NCBI GenBank assembly: GCA_002167845.2
Contig: NHBO02000081.1
Coordinates: 2,177-66,176, forward strand
Reading direction: 5' to 3'
Length of the DNA stretch: 64,000 nt
DNA from: Phycisphaera sp. TMED9
Lineage (GTDB): Bacteria; Planctomycetota; Phycisphaerae; Phycisphaerales; SM1A02
In this document: piece after piece, positions 33,966 to 44,077 of the stretch
How the letters are laid out: each line of letters opens with the position of its first letter
Numbering within the stretch: position 1 is the first letter of the stretch
Notes under the pieces: generated by a model
What the model was told of the DNA's origin: nothing
The model's database searches: none
Seen by the model: the letters and a program-made list of their open reading frames with translations, nothing else
Translations under genes and position numbers: made by a program

Positions 33966-35954
33966 CTACTTCTCGTCGTCCGATCCGCGGAGTTTCGAGA
34001 GCACGGAGATGTCCTCCAGCGTCGTGGTGTCCTGATCGGATTCGCGGCCTGCGGCGATGTCCCGAAGCAATCGTCGCATGATCTTGCCACTGCGAGTCTT
34101 GGGAAGGGCGTGTGTGAATCGAATCATGTCGGGCTTCGCGATCGCACCGATCTCCTTGCCGGTGTGATCCCGAAGCGTCGCGACATGTTCGTCCGATGGT
34201 TCGACGCCGGTGGCGAGAGTCACGAATGCGGCGATTCCGGTTCCCTTGATCTCGTGCGGAAACCCGACGACCGCGGCTTCGACGACGGTCTCGTGAGCCA
34301 CCAACGCGCTCTCCACTTCCATGGTGCCAAGTCGATGTCCGGAGACGTTGATGACGTCGTCGATCCGGCCCATGATCCAGAAGTATCCATTGTCGTCTCG
34401 CTTCGCCGCATCGCCCGCGGTGTACATCCCGTCGACTCTGGACCAGTAGGTGTCGAGGTAGCGTTGTCGATCTCCGTGGATGCCTCGAAGCATGCCGGGC
34501 CAGGGCTTTCGGATCACCAGAAGGCCTCCCTGCCCGTTGGGAAGTTCCTGTCCGACTTCATCCACGATCGCGGCGTCGACGCCGAGGACCGGCAGCGTGC
34601 AGGATCCTGGAACGGTGGGGGTCGCGGCGGGTTGTGGTGAAATCATGTGGCCGCCGGTCTCGGTCTGCCACCAGGTGTCCACGATGGGGCACCTGGTCCC
34701 GCCGATGACCTGGTGGTACCACATCCAGGCTTCCGGATTGATGGGTTCGCCGACGGTTCCCAGCACTTTGAGGCTCGAAAGGTCGTGCTTCTTCGGATGT
34801 TCGTCGCCCCACTTCATGAAGGCACGGATCGCGGTGGGGGCGGTGTAGAAGTGGGAGACCTTGTGTCGCTCGACGATGTCCCAGAAGCGAGCTTCATCGG
34901 GCGCATTCGGGGCGCCTTCGTACATCAGGCTCGGAACGCGATTCGGGAGAATCCCGTAGACGATGTACGAGTGCCCGGTGACCCAGCCGACGTCGGCGGT
35001 GCACCAGTAGACCTGTCCCTGGTCAGGCTTGAGATTGAAGGTGTTTCGTGCGGTCAGGCTGGTATGGACCATGTACCCGCCGGTGGTGTGGACGATGCCC
35101 TTGGGCTTGCCCGTCGATCCCGAAGTGTAGAGGAGGAACAGAAGATCCTCCGCGTCCATCGGTTCGCAGGGGCAGTCTTCGCTCTGGGTCGTGACCAGTC
35201 CGTTCCAGTCGTGATCCCTTCCCTCCACGGTCGAGACGTCGTTCCCGCATCGCTGCAGAACGACCACGTGTTCGACGCCGGGGAGGGAGGCGCAGGCCTC
35301 ATCCACATTGGCCTTCAAGGGGACCACGCTTCCCCGACGCCAGGCGCCGTCGCAGGTGAGAATCACCTTGCTGCCCGCATCATTGACTCGATCGACGATC
35401 GAGCCGGCGGAGAATCCCCCGAAGATGACGGAGTGCGCTGCGCCGATCCTGGCGCAGGCGAGCATGGCGATCGCGACTTCGGGAACCATGCCCATGTAGA
35501 TGGTCACGATGTCACCCTTGCCCACACCCAGCGACTTCAAGGCGTTTCCGAATCGAGCGGTCTCGCGCTGCAGATCTCGATAGCTCAGTCGCAGGACCTC
35601 GGGTCCGTCATCACCGACCGGTTCCCCTTCCCAGATGATCCCCGTCTCATCGCCGTGGCCTTCGTCGACGTGTCGATCGACGCAGTTGTCGCAGAGATTG
35701 GTCTTGCCGTCGGCGAACCATCGAGCGTCGGGGCACTTCCAATCGAGCACTTCGGTGAAGGGTTTCATCCAGCGATGCTCGCGAGCGACCTCGCCCCAGA
35801 ACGCCTCCGGCTCCTCGATCGAACGTCGCCATTGGGCGAGGTAGTCGTCCATCGAAGCGATCCATGCGCCGCCGTTCTTCTCGCCGAAGTCGGTGGGCGG
35901 GTTGAAGACCCTGGATTCTCGGAGGACGGACTCGATTCCCTGCTGATCACTCAT
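33966..35954 (-). CDS. acs: Acetyl-CoA synthetase (AMP-forming)
   Basis: A 662-residue adenylate-forming enzyme with the ATP motif YTSGSTGKPKGIVHTTGG, the motif DTWWQTETGGH and the C-terminal acetylation lysine in PKTRSGKIMRRLLR. It activates acetate to acetyl-CoA by way of acetyl-AMP. Length and motifs match the classical family. CCGGAG lies 8 bases upstream of the ATG. It is downstream of alaS on the same strand after 116 bases, so the two may be separate units. Confidence 0.97.
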   Translation of the reverse strand: MSDQQGIESVLRESRVFNPPTDFGEKNGGAWIASMDDYLAQWRRSIEEPEAFWGEVAREHRWMKPFTEVLDWKCPDARWFADGKTNLCDNCVDRHVDEGHGDETGIIWEGEPVGDDGPEVLRLSYRDLQRETARFGNALKSLGVGKGDIVTIYMGMVPEVAIAMLACARIGAAHSVIFGGFSAGSIVDRVNDAGSKVILTCDGAWRRGSVVPLKANVDEACASLPGVEHVVVLQRCGNDVSTVEGRDHDWNGLVTTQSEDCPCEPMDAEDLLFLLYTSGSTGKPKGIVHTTGGYMVHTSLTARNTFNLKPDQGQVYWCTADVGWVTGHSYIVYGILPNRVPSLMYEGAPNAPDEARFWDIVERHKVSHFYTAPTAIRAFMKWGDEHPKKHDLSSLKVLGTVGEPINPEAWMWYHQVIGGTRCPIVDTWWQTETGGHMISPQPAATPTVPGSCTLPVLGVDAAIVDEVGQELPNGQGGLLVIRKPWPGMLRGIHGDRQRYLDTYWSRVDGMYTAGDAAKRDDNGYFWIMGRIDDVINVSGHRLGTMEVESALVAHETVVEAAVVGFPHEIKGTGIAAFVTLATGVEPSDEHVATLRDHTGKEIGAIAKPDMIRFTHALPKTRSGKIMRRLLRDIAAGRESDQDTTTLEDISVLSKLRGSDDEK

Positions 35955-36070
35955 CTGAATGCTCCGGTGCGCTCGAACGGATCTCGGACGACGAATATCT
36001 CACTCGTCATCTCATCAAGATACATGGGCCTCTCGTCATGCGAGGGTCGGGATTCAAGAGGGTCGCTTGG

Positions 36071-38887
36071 TCAGGAGACGCCGGAGGCTGCCGCATGGGC
36101 TCTGGCCGCTTCCACGGCCTCCTCGGCCCGCGCGGGATCCTTTCCGCCGGCCTGAGCGCTGTCGGGCCTTCCGCCGCCACCGCCGCCACATGCCTGCGCC
36201 GCGGCCTTCACCCAGTCGCCGGCCTTCAGGCCGGCGGCGATCAACGTCTCGGGAACCTTCGCGACGATCACGACCTTCCCCTCGTCGGCGTCGGCGGCCA
36301 GCAAGAGCACGGCGGCATCTTTGCGAGCGGCGCGAATCGCGTCCATCGCGGAGAGCAATGCGTCCTTGTCGGCACCATCGATTCTCGCCACGATCGCATC
36401 GCCCTCAGCATTCGCGGCGATTTCGCGGGCGGTATCGACCACGGCGCCTCGATTCTCCGCGGCGGCCGCCTTGCGTGCGGTCTTGGCACTCGCGCGGAGT
36501 GATTCGATCCGTCCACCAAGCGTGTGTCGGTCGACCACCGAAATGGTCGCGGATTCGAAGTCTCGGATCACGCCGTCGATCGAATCCGACGAGGCGCCGG
36601 TTTCGACGGCCGACAGTCGTTTCTCGAGTGCGGCCGCTTCAAGGCGTGCGGCACGGGCCGGCTCGCCCGCGAGCGCCGTCACTCTTCGAATGCCCGCCGC
36701 CAGTCCCTGTTCGCTCAGGACCACGAAATCCCCGGCCTCCGCGGTGTTCTTCAGGTGCGTCCCGCCGCAGAATTCCACCGAACGCTCGAGCCAGTCGGGA
36801 TTTTCGGGTGCTTCGAGCAGGTCGACGACCGTGGGGCCGACGGCCACCATTCGAACCGGATCGGGATACCGCTCGCCGAAGACGGCCCGGACCGTGTTGA
36901 CCTTCTGGGCCAGATCGAGCGGTGCTTCGCCGATATGCACTTCCAGTTTCTCGGCGATCGCGGCATTCACCCTGGTCTCGATTTCCTCAAGGGCGTTCGG
37001 ATCAAGGGGGCCGCTCGCCGCGTAGTCGAAGCGAAGTCGATCCGCGGCGACGGACGAACCCCGCTGGTCGCTTTCCGGACCGGCGACGGCCCGGAGGGCG
37101 AGGTTGAGCAGATGCGTCGCGGTGTGGTGGGCGCGAATGGCCGCTCGGCGATGAACATCGACCGCGACCTCGCATTCGTCACCCGCGGCGATGGCGCCGT
37201 GACTGACGTGTCCGATGTGAAGGACGTAGTCGCCGACTCGTCTGGTGTCTTCGACGTCCACCTTGCCGACATGGTCATGGCCGGCGCTCGATCCTCGGGC
37301 GACGTGGATCTCGCCGACGTCACCGACTTGTCCGCCTTGTTCTCCATAGAAACAGGTTCGATCGAGGATGATCGCCACGCGTTGGCCCTGTTCGCTGCGT
37401 TCACAGAGGTGGCGTCCGTCCCAGATCGCCTTGATCAGGCCGGTGGTCGGATGGCTCAGGTACTTCGCATCGTCGTCGGTCGGCTTCACCTTCAGGAAGT
37501 CCAGTTTTCCGAGCACGTCGGGTGGAATGGTGAGGACCGGGTCGTCCACGTCTCCGCCGCCGCGGCTCTTCGACCGAGCTTCCTCCATGAGGACTTCATA
37601 GCCCTCCGTGTCGACGGTCATGTTTCGTTCTTCGGCCATGACCTGAGTCAGGTCGATCGGGAACCCGTAGGTGTCATGGAGTTTGAAGGCGTCGATCGAC
37701 GAGATCCGGCCATCGTCGGATCGTTCCGCCGCCTCGGCGAACAACTGGAGACCGCGATCCAGGGTGCGACGGAACATCTCCTCTTCCTGTCCGATGATCT
37801 CCTGTACCCGGGGCATCTTCTCGCGCATTTCCGGAAACGAATCACCGAGGATCTCGACCACCGCGGGAACGATGCCGGCGAGGAACGGACGTTCCATGCC
37901 GAGGGTCTGGCGGCCATGACGGACGGCACGGCGAAGGATGCGTCGGAGGACGTACCCGCGGCCATCTGCGCCGGGCGTGGCGCCGTCCGAAAGCGCCGCC
38001 ACCAGGCAGCGAGTGTGATCGGCGATGACGCGATACGCGATGTCGATCGGATCTTCGAGGTGCCCGCGATAGGGACGGGCGCCACTGACGTCGGCGATGC
38101 GATCGAAGATTCCGGCGAACAGATCCGTGTCGTAGTTGCTGCGGCGATCCTGAAGAACGGAAACAAGCCGTTCGAATCCCATTCCGGTATCGACGTGTTG
38201 GGCCGGGAGAGGGTTCAGGACGGTCGCCGACTCTCGATTGAACTGGATGAACACGAGATTCCAGACTTCGAGCACGTCCGGATCATCCTGGTTCACCATC
38301 GCTGCCGCGTTTCGTCCGCCGATTCGATCGACGTGAATCTCGGAGCAGGGGCCGCAGGGGCCCGTCTCGCCCATCTCCCAGAAGTTGTCCTTCGCGTTTC
38401 CGGGAATCACCTGATCGGCCGGGAGATACTTGAGCCAGAGGTCGCGGGCTTCATGATCCGGCTCCAGCCCCTGCGCCGGATCGCCTTCGAACCAGGTGGC
38501 GTAGAGACGAGCGGGATCGATTCCGAACACGTCGGTCAAGAGGGTCCAGGCCCAGTCGATCGCCTCGGCCTTGAAGTAGTCACCGAACGACCAGTTCCCC
38601 AGCATTTCAAAGAAGGTGTGGTGATAGGTGTCGTGTCCCACGTCTTCGAGATCATTGTGCTTCCCGCCCGCTCGAATGCACTTCTGAGTGTCGACGGCTC
38701 TGGTGTAGAGGCGGGCGCCCTGTCCGAGGAAGACATCCTTGAACTGGTTCATGCCGGCGTTGGTGAACAGGAGGGTGGGATCGTCGTGGGGAACGGCCGG
38801 GCTTGACGGCACGATTTCGTGCGCGGCGCGCTCGGCGAAGAAATCAAGGAACTGCTGTCGGATCTCAGGGGCGGTCGGGGTTGGCAT
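36071..38887 (-). CDS. alaS: Alanyl-tRNA synthetase
   Basis: A 938-residue class II synthetase. It starts with the catalytic core (FFAERAAHEIVPSSPAV, FTNAGMNQFKDVF), then an anticodon-proximal helical domain, the editing domain with the zinc motif HTATH (about 586-590) and CGGTH (about 706), and a C-terminal DHHA1 domain with the glycine-rich ACGGGGGGRPDSAQAGG. It charges tRNA-Ala and edits Ser/Gly. The ATG at 38887 is the conserved start; the frame continues upstream but reads through the promoter. A CATACT -10-like box lies upstream near 38928. Divergent from tpiA. Confidence 0.97.
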   Translation of the reverse strand: MPTPTAPEIRQQFLDFFAERAAHEIVPSSPAVPHDDPTLLFTNAGMNQFKDVFLGQGARLYTRAVDTQKCIRAGGKHNDLEDVGHDTYHHTFFEMLGNWSFGDYFKAEAIDWAWTLLTDVFGIDPARLYATWFEGDPAQGLEPDHEARDLWLKYLPADQVIPGNAKDNFWEMGETGPCGPCSEIHVDRIGGRNAAAMVNQDDPDVLEVWNLVFIQFNRESATVLNPLPAQHVDTGMGFERLVSVLQDRRSNYDTDLFAGIFDRIADVSGARPYRGHLEDPIDIAYRVIADHTRCLVAALSDGATPGADGRGYVLRRILRRAVRHGRQTLGMERPFLAGIVPAVVEILGDSFPEMREKMPRVQEIIGQEEEMFRRTLDRGLQLFAEAAERSDDGRISSIDAFKLHDTYGFPIDLTQVMAEERNMTVDTEGYEVLMEEARSKSRGGGDVDDPVLTIPPDVLGKLDFLKVKPTDDDAKYLSHPTTGLIKAIWDGRHLCERSEQGQRVAIILDRTCFYGEQGGQVGDVGEIHVARGSSAGHDHVGKVDVEDTRRVGDYVLHIGHVSHGAIAAGDECEVAVDVHRRAAIRAHHTATHLLNLALRAVAGPESDQRGSSVAADRLRFDYAASGPLDPNALEEIETRVNAAIAEKLEVHIGEAPLDLAQKVNTVRAVFGERYPDPVRMVAVGPTVVDLLEAPENPDWLERSVEFCGGTHLKNTAEAGDFVVLSEQGLAAGIRRVTALAGEPARAARLEAAALEKRLSAVETGASSDSIDGVIRDFESATISVVDRHTLGGRIESLRASAKTARKAAAAENRGAVVDTAREIAANAEGDAIVARIDGADKDALLSAMDAIRAARKDAAVLLLAADADEGKVVIVAKVPETLIAAGLKAGDWVKAAAQACGGGGGGRPDSAQAGGKDPARAEEAVEAARAHAAASGVS

Positions 38888-39070
38888 GCGGAATTCCGAA
38901 CGATGGCGGTTTCGAAGAACGCGACAGTATGACGACCGCCGCGGGGACGTCCACGAGGGACGGGAGTCCGGATCCGGATGACCTGCTACCTTCGGGGCTC
39001 GCCTTCGAGTGGGGAGGCGCTTCATCCCTCGGGCGAAGCGGCCCGGAATCGCACCTCAGGAACCGGATTC

Positions 39071-39841
39071 ATGTCGACTCGACGACCGTACGTGGGCGGA
39101 AACTGGAAGATGCACGGTGAGCTGGCGGCCGCCGTCGAGCTCACCGAGAATCTCGTCGCAGGGATCGAAAATGCGGCCATCAAGGTCGATATCACGATCT
39201 TTCCGCCATTTCCGTACCTGCAGGCGGTCGGGCATGCCCTCGGGCACGCGCCGATTTCGTTGGGAGGCCAGGATTGTGCGGCCCACTTGGAAGGGGCTCA
39301 TACGGGGCAGACCAGCCCCGCCATGATCGCTGATCTCGGCGGAAAAGTCGCCTTGGTCGGGCATTCTGAGCGTCGTCATGAACTCGGCGAATCAGACGCG
39401 GTCGTGGCCGCCAAAGCCCGGGCAGCCCTCGCAGCCGAACTTCAGCCCGTCATCTGCGTTGGGGAGACGCTGGCTCAGCGAGAGGCTGGAAACGCCCTTC
39501 AGGTGGTCGAGAAGCAGGTTCGGGCCGCTCTGGAGGGCCTCTCGGCCTCTCAGGCGGCTCAGGTCGTCGTGGCGTACGAGCCCGTCTGGGCCATTGGGAC
39601 CGGAATGACCGCAACCCCGGATGACGCCCAATCCGCACACGCCATGATTCGTGCGCTGCTCGGTGAACTGTATGATGCTCAGCTCGCCGGATCGGTCCGG
39701 ATCATCTACGGGGGGTCGGTGAAGGCCGCGAATGCCGCGGAACTCTTCGCCGCACCCGATGTCGATGGTGGATTGATCGGTGGGGCGAGTCTGAAGGTCG
39801 AGGAGTTCTCCTCGATCTGTCAGTCCGCATCCTCGTTCTGA
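39071..39841 (+). CDS. tpiA: Triosephosphate isomerase
   Basis: A 256-residue TIM barrel with catalytic Lys13 (GNWKMHG), His98 (LVGHSERR) and Glu170 (VAYEPVWAIGTG) and the phosphate loop IIYGGSVKAAN. It interconverts dihydroxyacetone phosphate and glyceraldehyde 3-phosphate. The ATG at 39071 is chosen from the conserved N-terminus. It precedes secG by 70 bases; tpiA-secG order is common in bacteria. A GAGCCGC/GCGGCTC hairpin (39840-39858) begins at its stop codon. Confidence 0.98.
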   Translation: MSTRRPYVGGNWKMHGELAAAVELTENLVAGIENAAIKVDITIFPPFPYLQAVGHALGHAPISLGGQDCAAHLEGAHTGQTSPAMIADLGGKVALVGHSERRHELGESDAVVAAKARAALAAELQPVICVGETLAQREAGNALQVVEKQVRAALEGLSASQAAQVVVAYEPVWAIGTGMTATPDDAQSAHAMIRALLGELYDAQLAGSVRIIYGGSVKAANAAELFAAPDVDGGLIGGASLKVEEFSSICQSASSF

Positions 39842-39858
39842 GCCGCCTCATGCGGCTC
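39840..39858 (+). repeat. Hairpin at the tpiA stop codon
   Basis: GAGCCGC at 39840-39846 and GCGGCTC at 39852-39858 are perfect arms around CTCAT; no T-run follows. It may stabilise the tpiA message 3' end or weaken read-through into secG. Confidence 0.45.
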
Positions 39859-39911
39859 GACTCGTCACTCGATCGTCCGGACGACCGGACATTCGAATCA
39901 GGAAACAGACC

Positions 39912-40319
39912 GTGTCCACCTGGATCGTCGTTCTCACTCTGCTCTTCATCATCGTCTCCGCGGCGCTGGTCTTGATCATTCTCGTCCAGAGGCCCCAGGG
40001 CGGCGGCCTCGCCGGCGCCTTCGGTGGTGCCGGTGGTGGTGGTACGGACACCGCATTCGGTGGTCGGACGGGAGATGCGCTGACCGTTGCGACGGTCGCG
40101 GGCTTCGTCGTCTACATCCTCCTTGCGGTCGCCTTGAACATTCTCGACAACCCGACGGTCGCAGATGCTGGAGCATCGACCGAAACCACGGAGACGGCGC
40201 CCGCAGCACCCGAGGGATCGGCCCCATCGACGGCGACACCGGGAATCCCCGCGGCCACCACGACTCCGACCACGACTCCGGCTTCGACCGAGCCTGTCAC
40301 GCCCCCGACCGGCGGCTGA
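39912..40319 (+). CDS. secG: Preprotein translocase subunit SecG
   Basis: A 135-residue protein with two transmembrane helices (about 4-24 and 56-75) around the conserved loop VQRPQGGGLAGAFGG and a Thr/Pro/Ala-rich tail of about 55 residues. SecG assists the SecYE channel. The tail is longer than in E. coli SecG. GTG start at 39912. Lies between tpiA and yicC. Confidence 0.93.
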   Translation: MSTWIVVLTLLFIIVSAALVLIILVQRPQGGGLAGAFGGAGGGGTDTAFGGRTGDALTVATVAGFVVYILLAVALNILDNPTVADAGASTETTETAPAAPEGSAPSTATPGIPAATTTPTTTPASTEPVTPPTGG

Positions 40320-40362
40320 GTTTCGATCGTCGGGCGATCCTGCCCCAAACGAGAGCCACAGC

Positions 40363-41253
40363 ATGATTCGATCGATGACCGGATTCGGCGCCGCCCACAG
40401 AGAGATCGACGGCGCCCGGTATTCCGTCGAAGTCCGTTCGGTGAACAACAAGTTCTTGAAGGCCACGGTTCGACTTCCCGATGACCTGTCTTCGCTCGAG
40501 ACCGAGATCGAGACCGCGGTCGCGCGAAAACTGCACCGAGGCAGCGTGATCGTCACGATCCGCTGGGTCGCGGGTGGGGCTTCGCTGGCCGCTCGGATCG
40601 ACACCTCCGCGGCGCGAGCATCCATCGAGCAACTTCTGGCCGAAATGCCCGAGGAGATTCGAAGCCGCTGTACGGTCGACCTCGCGACCCTTCTCTCCGT
40701 CCCCGGAATCATCGGTGGTGACGACTCCCAGGCATTCGTGGAGACCGCTCGGCCGATTCTCGTCTCGTTGCTCGACGAGGCGTGCGAACGACTCATAGAA
40801 ATGCGGAATCGAGAAGGCAACGGCCTGCTCGCCGAGCTCGAGTCGTTCGGAACGCGAATGCGGGAACGGCTCGATTCGGTCGCCTCCCGCGCGCCTCGGG
40901 TCGTCGAGTTGTATCGAGACCGGCTGCATCAGCGGGTGGAGTCGCTCATGAAGGAAGTCGGCGCGAGCCTCGATGAGAGCGACCTTGTCCGCGAGGTCGC
41001 CGTGTTCGCGGAGCGCAGCGACATCGCCGAGGAGATCTCCCGGCTGGGCGGCCATCTCGAACAGTTCTTCGATCTGCTCGGTGGACGCGACGACGAACCG
41101 GTCGGCCGGACTCTGGATTTCCTCACGCAGGAGATGCTTCGCGAAGCGAACACCATCGCGAGCAAGTCGGCTGATGCCGACATCACTCGTGCCGTGGTCG
41201 AGGTGAAGGGGCTCATCGATCGGATCAAGGAACAGGCGGCGAACGTCGAGTGA
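40363..41253 (+). CDS. yicC: YicC-family endoribonuclease
   Basis: A 296-residue protein with the family N-terminus MIRSMTGFGAAHREIDG and the C-terminal DUF1732-type motif FLTQEMLREANTIASKSAD. E. coli YicC is a hexameric endoribonuclease acting on small RNAs such as RyhB. The start at 40363 is the conserved one; the frame is open upstream only by reading through secG. It overlaps the next gene as GTGA. Confidence 0.94.
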   Translation: MIRSMTGFGAAHREIDGARYSVEVRSVNNKFLKATVRLPDDLSSLETEIETAVARKLHRGSVIVTIRWVAGGASLAARIDTSAARASIEQLLAEMPEEIRSRCTVDLATLLSVPGIIGGDDSQAFVETARPILVSLLDEACERLIEMRNREGNGLLAELESFGTRMRERLDSVASRAPRVVELYRDRLHQRVESLMKEVGASLDESDLVREVAVFAERSDIAEEISRLGGHLEQFFDLLGGRDDEPVGRTLDFLTQEMLREANTIASKSADADITRAVVEVKGLIDRIKEQAANVE

Positions 41254-42398
41254 CTGAAGAGGAAAGCGTCTCCGAGACCGACGGAAGCGAGTCGTTGAAC
41301 GACGGCACCGCAGTCGGCCTCCCGCACGCGTCCGGAGATCGATCACGATTCGATCCCGGAGAACTCCGCCGAGTGATCGCGGCGTTTCCACTGACCGGGG
41401 TCCGTGAGATCCGGGAGTTCGCGGCGGGATCCCGCCAGGCGCCGAAGGTGCGAATCGTCGCCGAAGAAGGCGACTTCCTGCTCAAGCGTCGGACGTCCCG
41501 GCCGGACCTGATCGCTCGGGCGACCTTCAACCATCATCTGCAACTCCATCTCGAGGCGCATGGCGTTCCGGTGGCTCGGCTCGTGGGAACCATCGACGCG
41601 AACCGGTCGATGCTTCTCGAAGAGGGGCGGGTCTACGAGATGTTCCACTGGGTCGATGGACGGCGGATGGTGAAGGCGCCACCCGAAGCGCTCAACGCCG
41701 GGCGAATCCTCGGAAGGGTGCATCTGGAGGCGATGCGACTGGAGTGGACCGATCCTCCTCCGATGCCTGGATTTCACGCCGCGTCCCAGGTCGGGTCGGC
41801 CTTCGGCCGACTGGAGACCGCGATCCTGGAGGACGATCCCGACGTCGATCGATCGGCGCTCCGCGAAGTGATCGCGCGACTCGCCGAGCGGCGCGAAGTG
41901 GCGTCGGAACAGGTCGATGCCCAGGGATGGTCGGCGCTTCCGCTCCAGCCGATCCATGGAGACTGGCATCCGGGCAATGTTCTCTTCACACCGGAAAAGC
42001 CGACTCGGCGCTTTCCCGGCGCCGTCCGGGCGGTGATCGACTTCGACGCTTCACGGGTGGAGCCGAGGCTCGTGGACGTCGCGAACGGACTGCTTCACTT
42101 TGCGATGCGAAGTGAGCGGGGAGTTTCGCCCGCGGAGTGGCCCACCTCGTTGTCACCTCGTCGGATGCAGGCGTTTGCCGACGGTTGGAAGGCCGTCGTG
42201 GAGACGCCGCTCTCCGAGGAAGCCCGGGTGCTTCCGGCATTGATGCTCGAGTGCCTCATTGCGGAAAGCGTGGTGCCGATCGCTCGATCGGGACGATTCG
42301 CCACGGTTCCGGGGTATCCGTTTCTCGAGATGGTGTCGAAGAAGGCCGAATGGATCGACTCGGTCTCGTCGGAAATCTCGGGTCTTCTGCAGTCCTGA
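41250..42398 (+). CDS. APH-fold small-molecule kinase (aminoglycoside-phosphotransferase family)
   Basis: A 382-residue kinase-like protein with the catalytic motif IHGDWHPGNVLF (about 236-247) and the metal-binding VIDFDAS. This family includes homoserine/choline/thiamine kinases and antibiotic kinases; the substrate here is not evident. The GTG at 41250 overlaps the yicC stop (GTGA), so it is coupled to it. An N-terminal extension of about 40 residues precedes the fold. Confidence 0.86.
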   Translation: MTEEESVSETDGSESLNDGTAVGLPHASGDRSRFDPGELRRVIAAFPLTGVREIREFAAGSRQAPKVRIVAEEGDFLLKRRTSRPDLIARATFNHHLQLHLEAHGVPVARLVGTIDANRSMLLEEGRVYEMFHWVDGRRMVKAPPEALNAGRILGRVHLEAMRLEWTDPPPMPGFHAASQVGSAFGRLETAILEDDPDVDRSALREVIARLAERREVASEQVDAQGWSALPLQPIHGDWHPGNVLFTPEKPTRRFPGAVRAVIDFDASRVEPRLVDVANGLLHFAMRSERGVSPAEWPTSLSPRRMQAFADGWKAVVETPLSEEARVLPALMLECLIAESVVPIARSGRFATVPGYPFLEMVSKKAEWIDSVSSEISGLLQS

Positions 42399-42468
42399 TC
42401 CGCCTTCAGAGCCATGTGATTCCCTTTCGGGTGGCTTCTCGATCCTCCGCGGGATATCGTGACCCTCG

Positions 42469-43341
42469 ATGAGTTTGAAAGCACCATTCTTCGGGTCGAG
42501 GTTCACGTTGCTGGCGATCGGCGCCGTCCTGATGTCTTTGACCCCGGTGGCGACCGCTCAGGTGCGGGTGGATGGGAACGTTCGATTCGGGAATCGCGTC
42601 AAAAAGGTGCGAGCCCTCGATGACGTCAATACGAAGACGCTCATGCAGAGCGCGATTCCAGCCCAAGTCGCTGGCCTGGTGGATCGACTCGGGAGTGGTG
42701 ATTTTCAGGCACGAGAAGACGCGACGGCATCCTTGAGAGCCATGCCGGTGGCCGATGAGATTCTGATGGCGGTGCTGGAACAGGGTGGTCTCGACGAAGA
42801 ACAACGAAATCGAATGCTGGGAGTCCTCCGTTGGCGTGTCCTCTATCGCCCGCGGGGAGCGGTCGGCATCCGGATGGAACCGGCTGCGACCGGCATCCGC
42901 GGTGTTCTGGTCACGGAAGTCATCAAGGACCTTCCCGCCGAGCGAGTTCTCCGGGTGGGAGATGTGATTCTCGAAATCAATGGTGCCGGACTCGCCACGA
43001 GCAGTGATCTCATCTCGAAGGTGCAGCGACTCCAGCCCGGCGATGAGATTCGGATGAGGGTGCTTCGGCCGGTTCCCGCGGACACTCCCGACGGGCCGGG
43101 CATCGTGCGATTCGACGGTGACCGAACCTTCCAGAAGGTCGAAGCGGAGTTTCCACTCGGCTCGTACGAGAAGCTGGGGAACGACCCGACGGCGTCGGCG
43201 CTGGGGAATCCTGAGACCATGCGTCGACGGGCGAGGGTCGAGGAGATCTGGGCTCGATGGGGGACGACGGCGTCCAGTGTCGGGGTGGCCATTCCGTTGG
43301 TCGAGACGGAAGCGACTCCCGAGGCGACCAAGACCCGCTGA
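42469..43341 (+). CDS. Exported PDZ-domain protein
   Basis: A 290-residue protein with a signal peptide (about 1-31, ending ATAQ), a HEAT-like helical stretch (about 60-120) and one PDZ domain (about 123-200, GIRGVLVTEVIKDLPAERVL and GDVILEINGAGLATSSDL). No protease domain is present, so it may be a scaffold or an inhibitor-like periplasmic protein. The tail is Ala/Thr-rich. It is the last gene of the tpiA-onward series and ends 109 bases from the convergent adk. Confidence 0.8.
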   Translation: MSLKAPFFGSRFTLLAIGAVLMSLTPVATAQVRVDGNVRFGNRVKKVRALDDVNTKTLMQSAIPAQVAGLVDRLGSGDFQAREDATASLRAMPVADEILMAVLEQGGLDEEQRNRMLGVLRWRVLYRPRGAVGIRMEPAATGIRGVLVTEVIKDLPAERVLRVGDVILEINGAGLATSSDLISKVQRLQPGDEIRMRVLRPVPADTPDGPGIVRFDGDRTFQKVEAEFPLGSYEKLGNDPTASALGNPETMRRRARVEEIWARWGTTASSVGVAIPLVETEATPEATKTR

Positions 43342-43450
43342 GATCTGAATCAGGTGAATGGGCCGTGATCGATCGACGTCGCCTGGAATCGGTGCGTCGA
43401 TGATCGGGATGATCAGGATGATGCGGTCGACCGGCCGAGACGGCCCTCGG

Positions 43451-44077
43451 TCAGCTCTTGCCACCAAGCGGATTGTGGAAGTGCTTGTTCTGCACCGGAA
43501 CCACCGCCTCGAGGACGTGCTCGAGAACTTCGGCGGGGGATCCCATCGCCGAGACTTCGGTGACGAGATCGGCGGAGTAGTAGTCCAGGACCGGGCTGGT
43601 CTCGCGATCGTAGACCTCGAAGCGTCTCCGGATGACCCGCTCGTCCGCATCATCGAGCCGGTTTTCCTTGATGGCCCGCTTCTTCATTCGCTGCACCATC
43701 GCGTCGAGGTCGGGACACACGAGATGGATCACGGAGAGGACGTCGAGGTAGGGCGCCAGTGCTTCGGCCTGCCCGAGGCTTCGTGGGATCCCATCGAGGA
43801 CCAGAAGATCGACCTTGGGCTTGAAGAGGCTCAGCACGGTCTGTGCATGCATGTTCTGACGCCACATCTCGATGGTGAGCTCGTCGGGGACGAGTTCGCC
43901 CCGAGACGAGAAATCGAGGAATTGGGCGCCAAGATCACTGGTGGTATCCAGAGATCGGAAGACATCGCCACAGGCGAGATGGAAGAAGCCGGGGATCTGG
44001 CCGAGGATCTTGCCTTGAGTCCCCTTGCCGGCGCCCGGGGCGCCGAAGAGAAGAACGGTCTTGTAGCGATTAGGCAT
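43451..44077 (-). CDS. adk: Adenylate kinase-family nucleoside monophosphate kinase
   Basis: A 208-residue kinase with P-loop GAPGAGKGT (12-20), the NMP-binding segment and LDGIPRSLGQAEAL, and the DERVIRRRFEVYDRETSPVL segment. The LID is short, with no Cys zinc site. It converts AMP and ATP to ADP. GIPR replaces the usual GFPR and suggests some divergence, so another NMP specificity cannot be excluded. No adk neighbour such as secY is nearby. Confidence 0.88.
   Translation of the reverse strand: MPNRYKTVLLFGAPGAGKGTQGKILGQIPGFFHLACGDVFRSLDTTSDLGAQFLDFSSRGELVPDELTIEMWRQNMHAQTVLSLFKPKVDLLVLDGIPRSLGQAEALAPYLDVLSVIHLVCPDLDAMVQRMKKRAIKENRLDDADERVIRRRFEVYDRETSPVLDYYSADLVTEVSAMGSPAEVLEHVLEAVVPVQNKHFHNPLGGKS

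Noticed and set aside
36524-38806. Long plus-strand frame of 760 codons opposite alaS
   Set aside because: It is antisense to a certain gene and has no family motif; long antisense frames are expected in GC-rich DNA. Similar cases at 30 or more places were ignored.
43420-43450. GACCGGCCG/CGGCC dyad between the PDZ gene and adk
   Set aside because: Several mismatches and no T-run in either direction; a bidirectional terminator is possible but unsupported.
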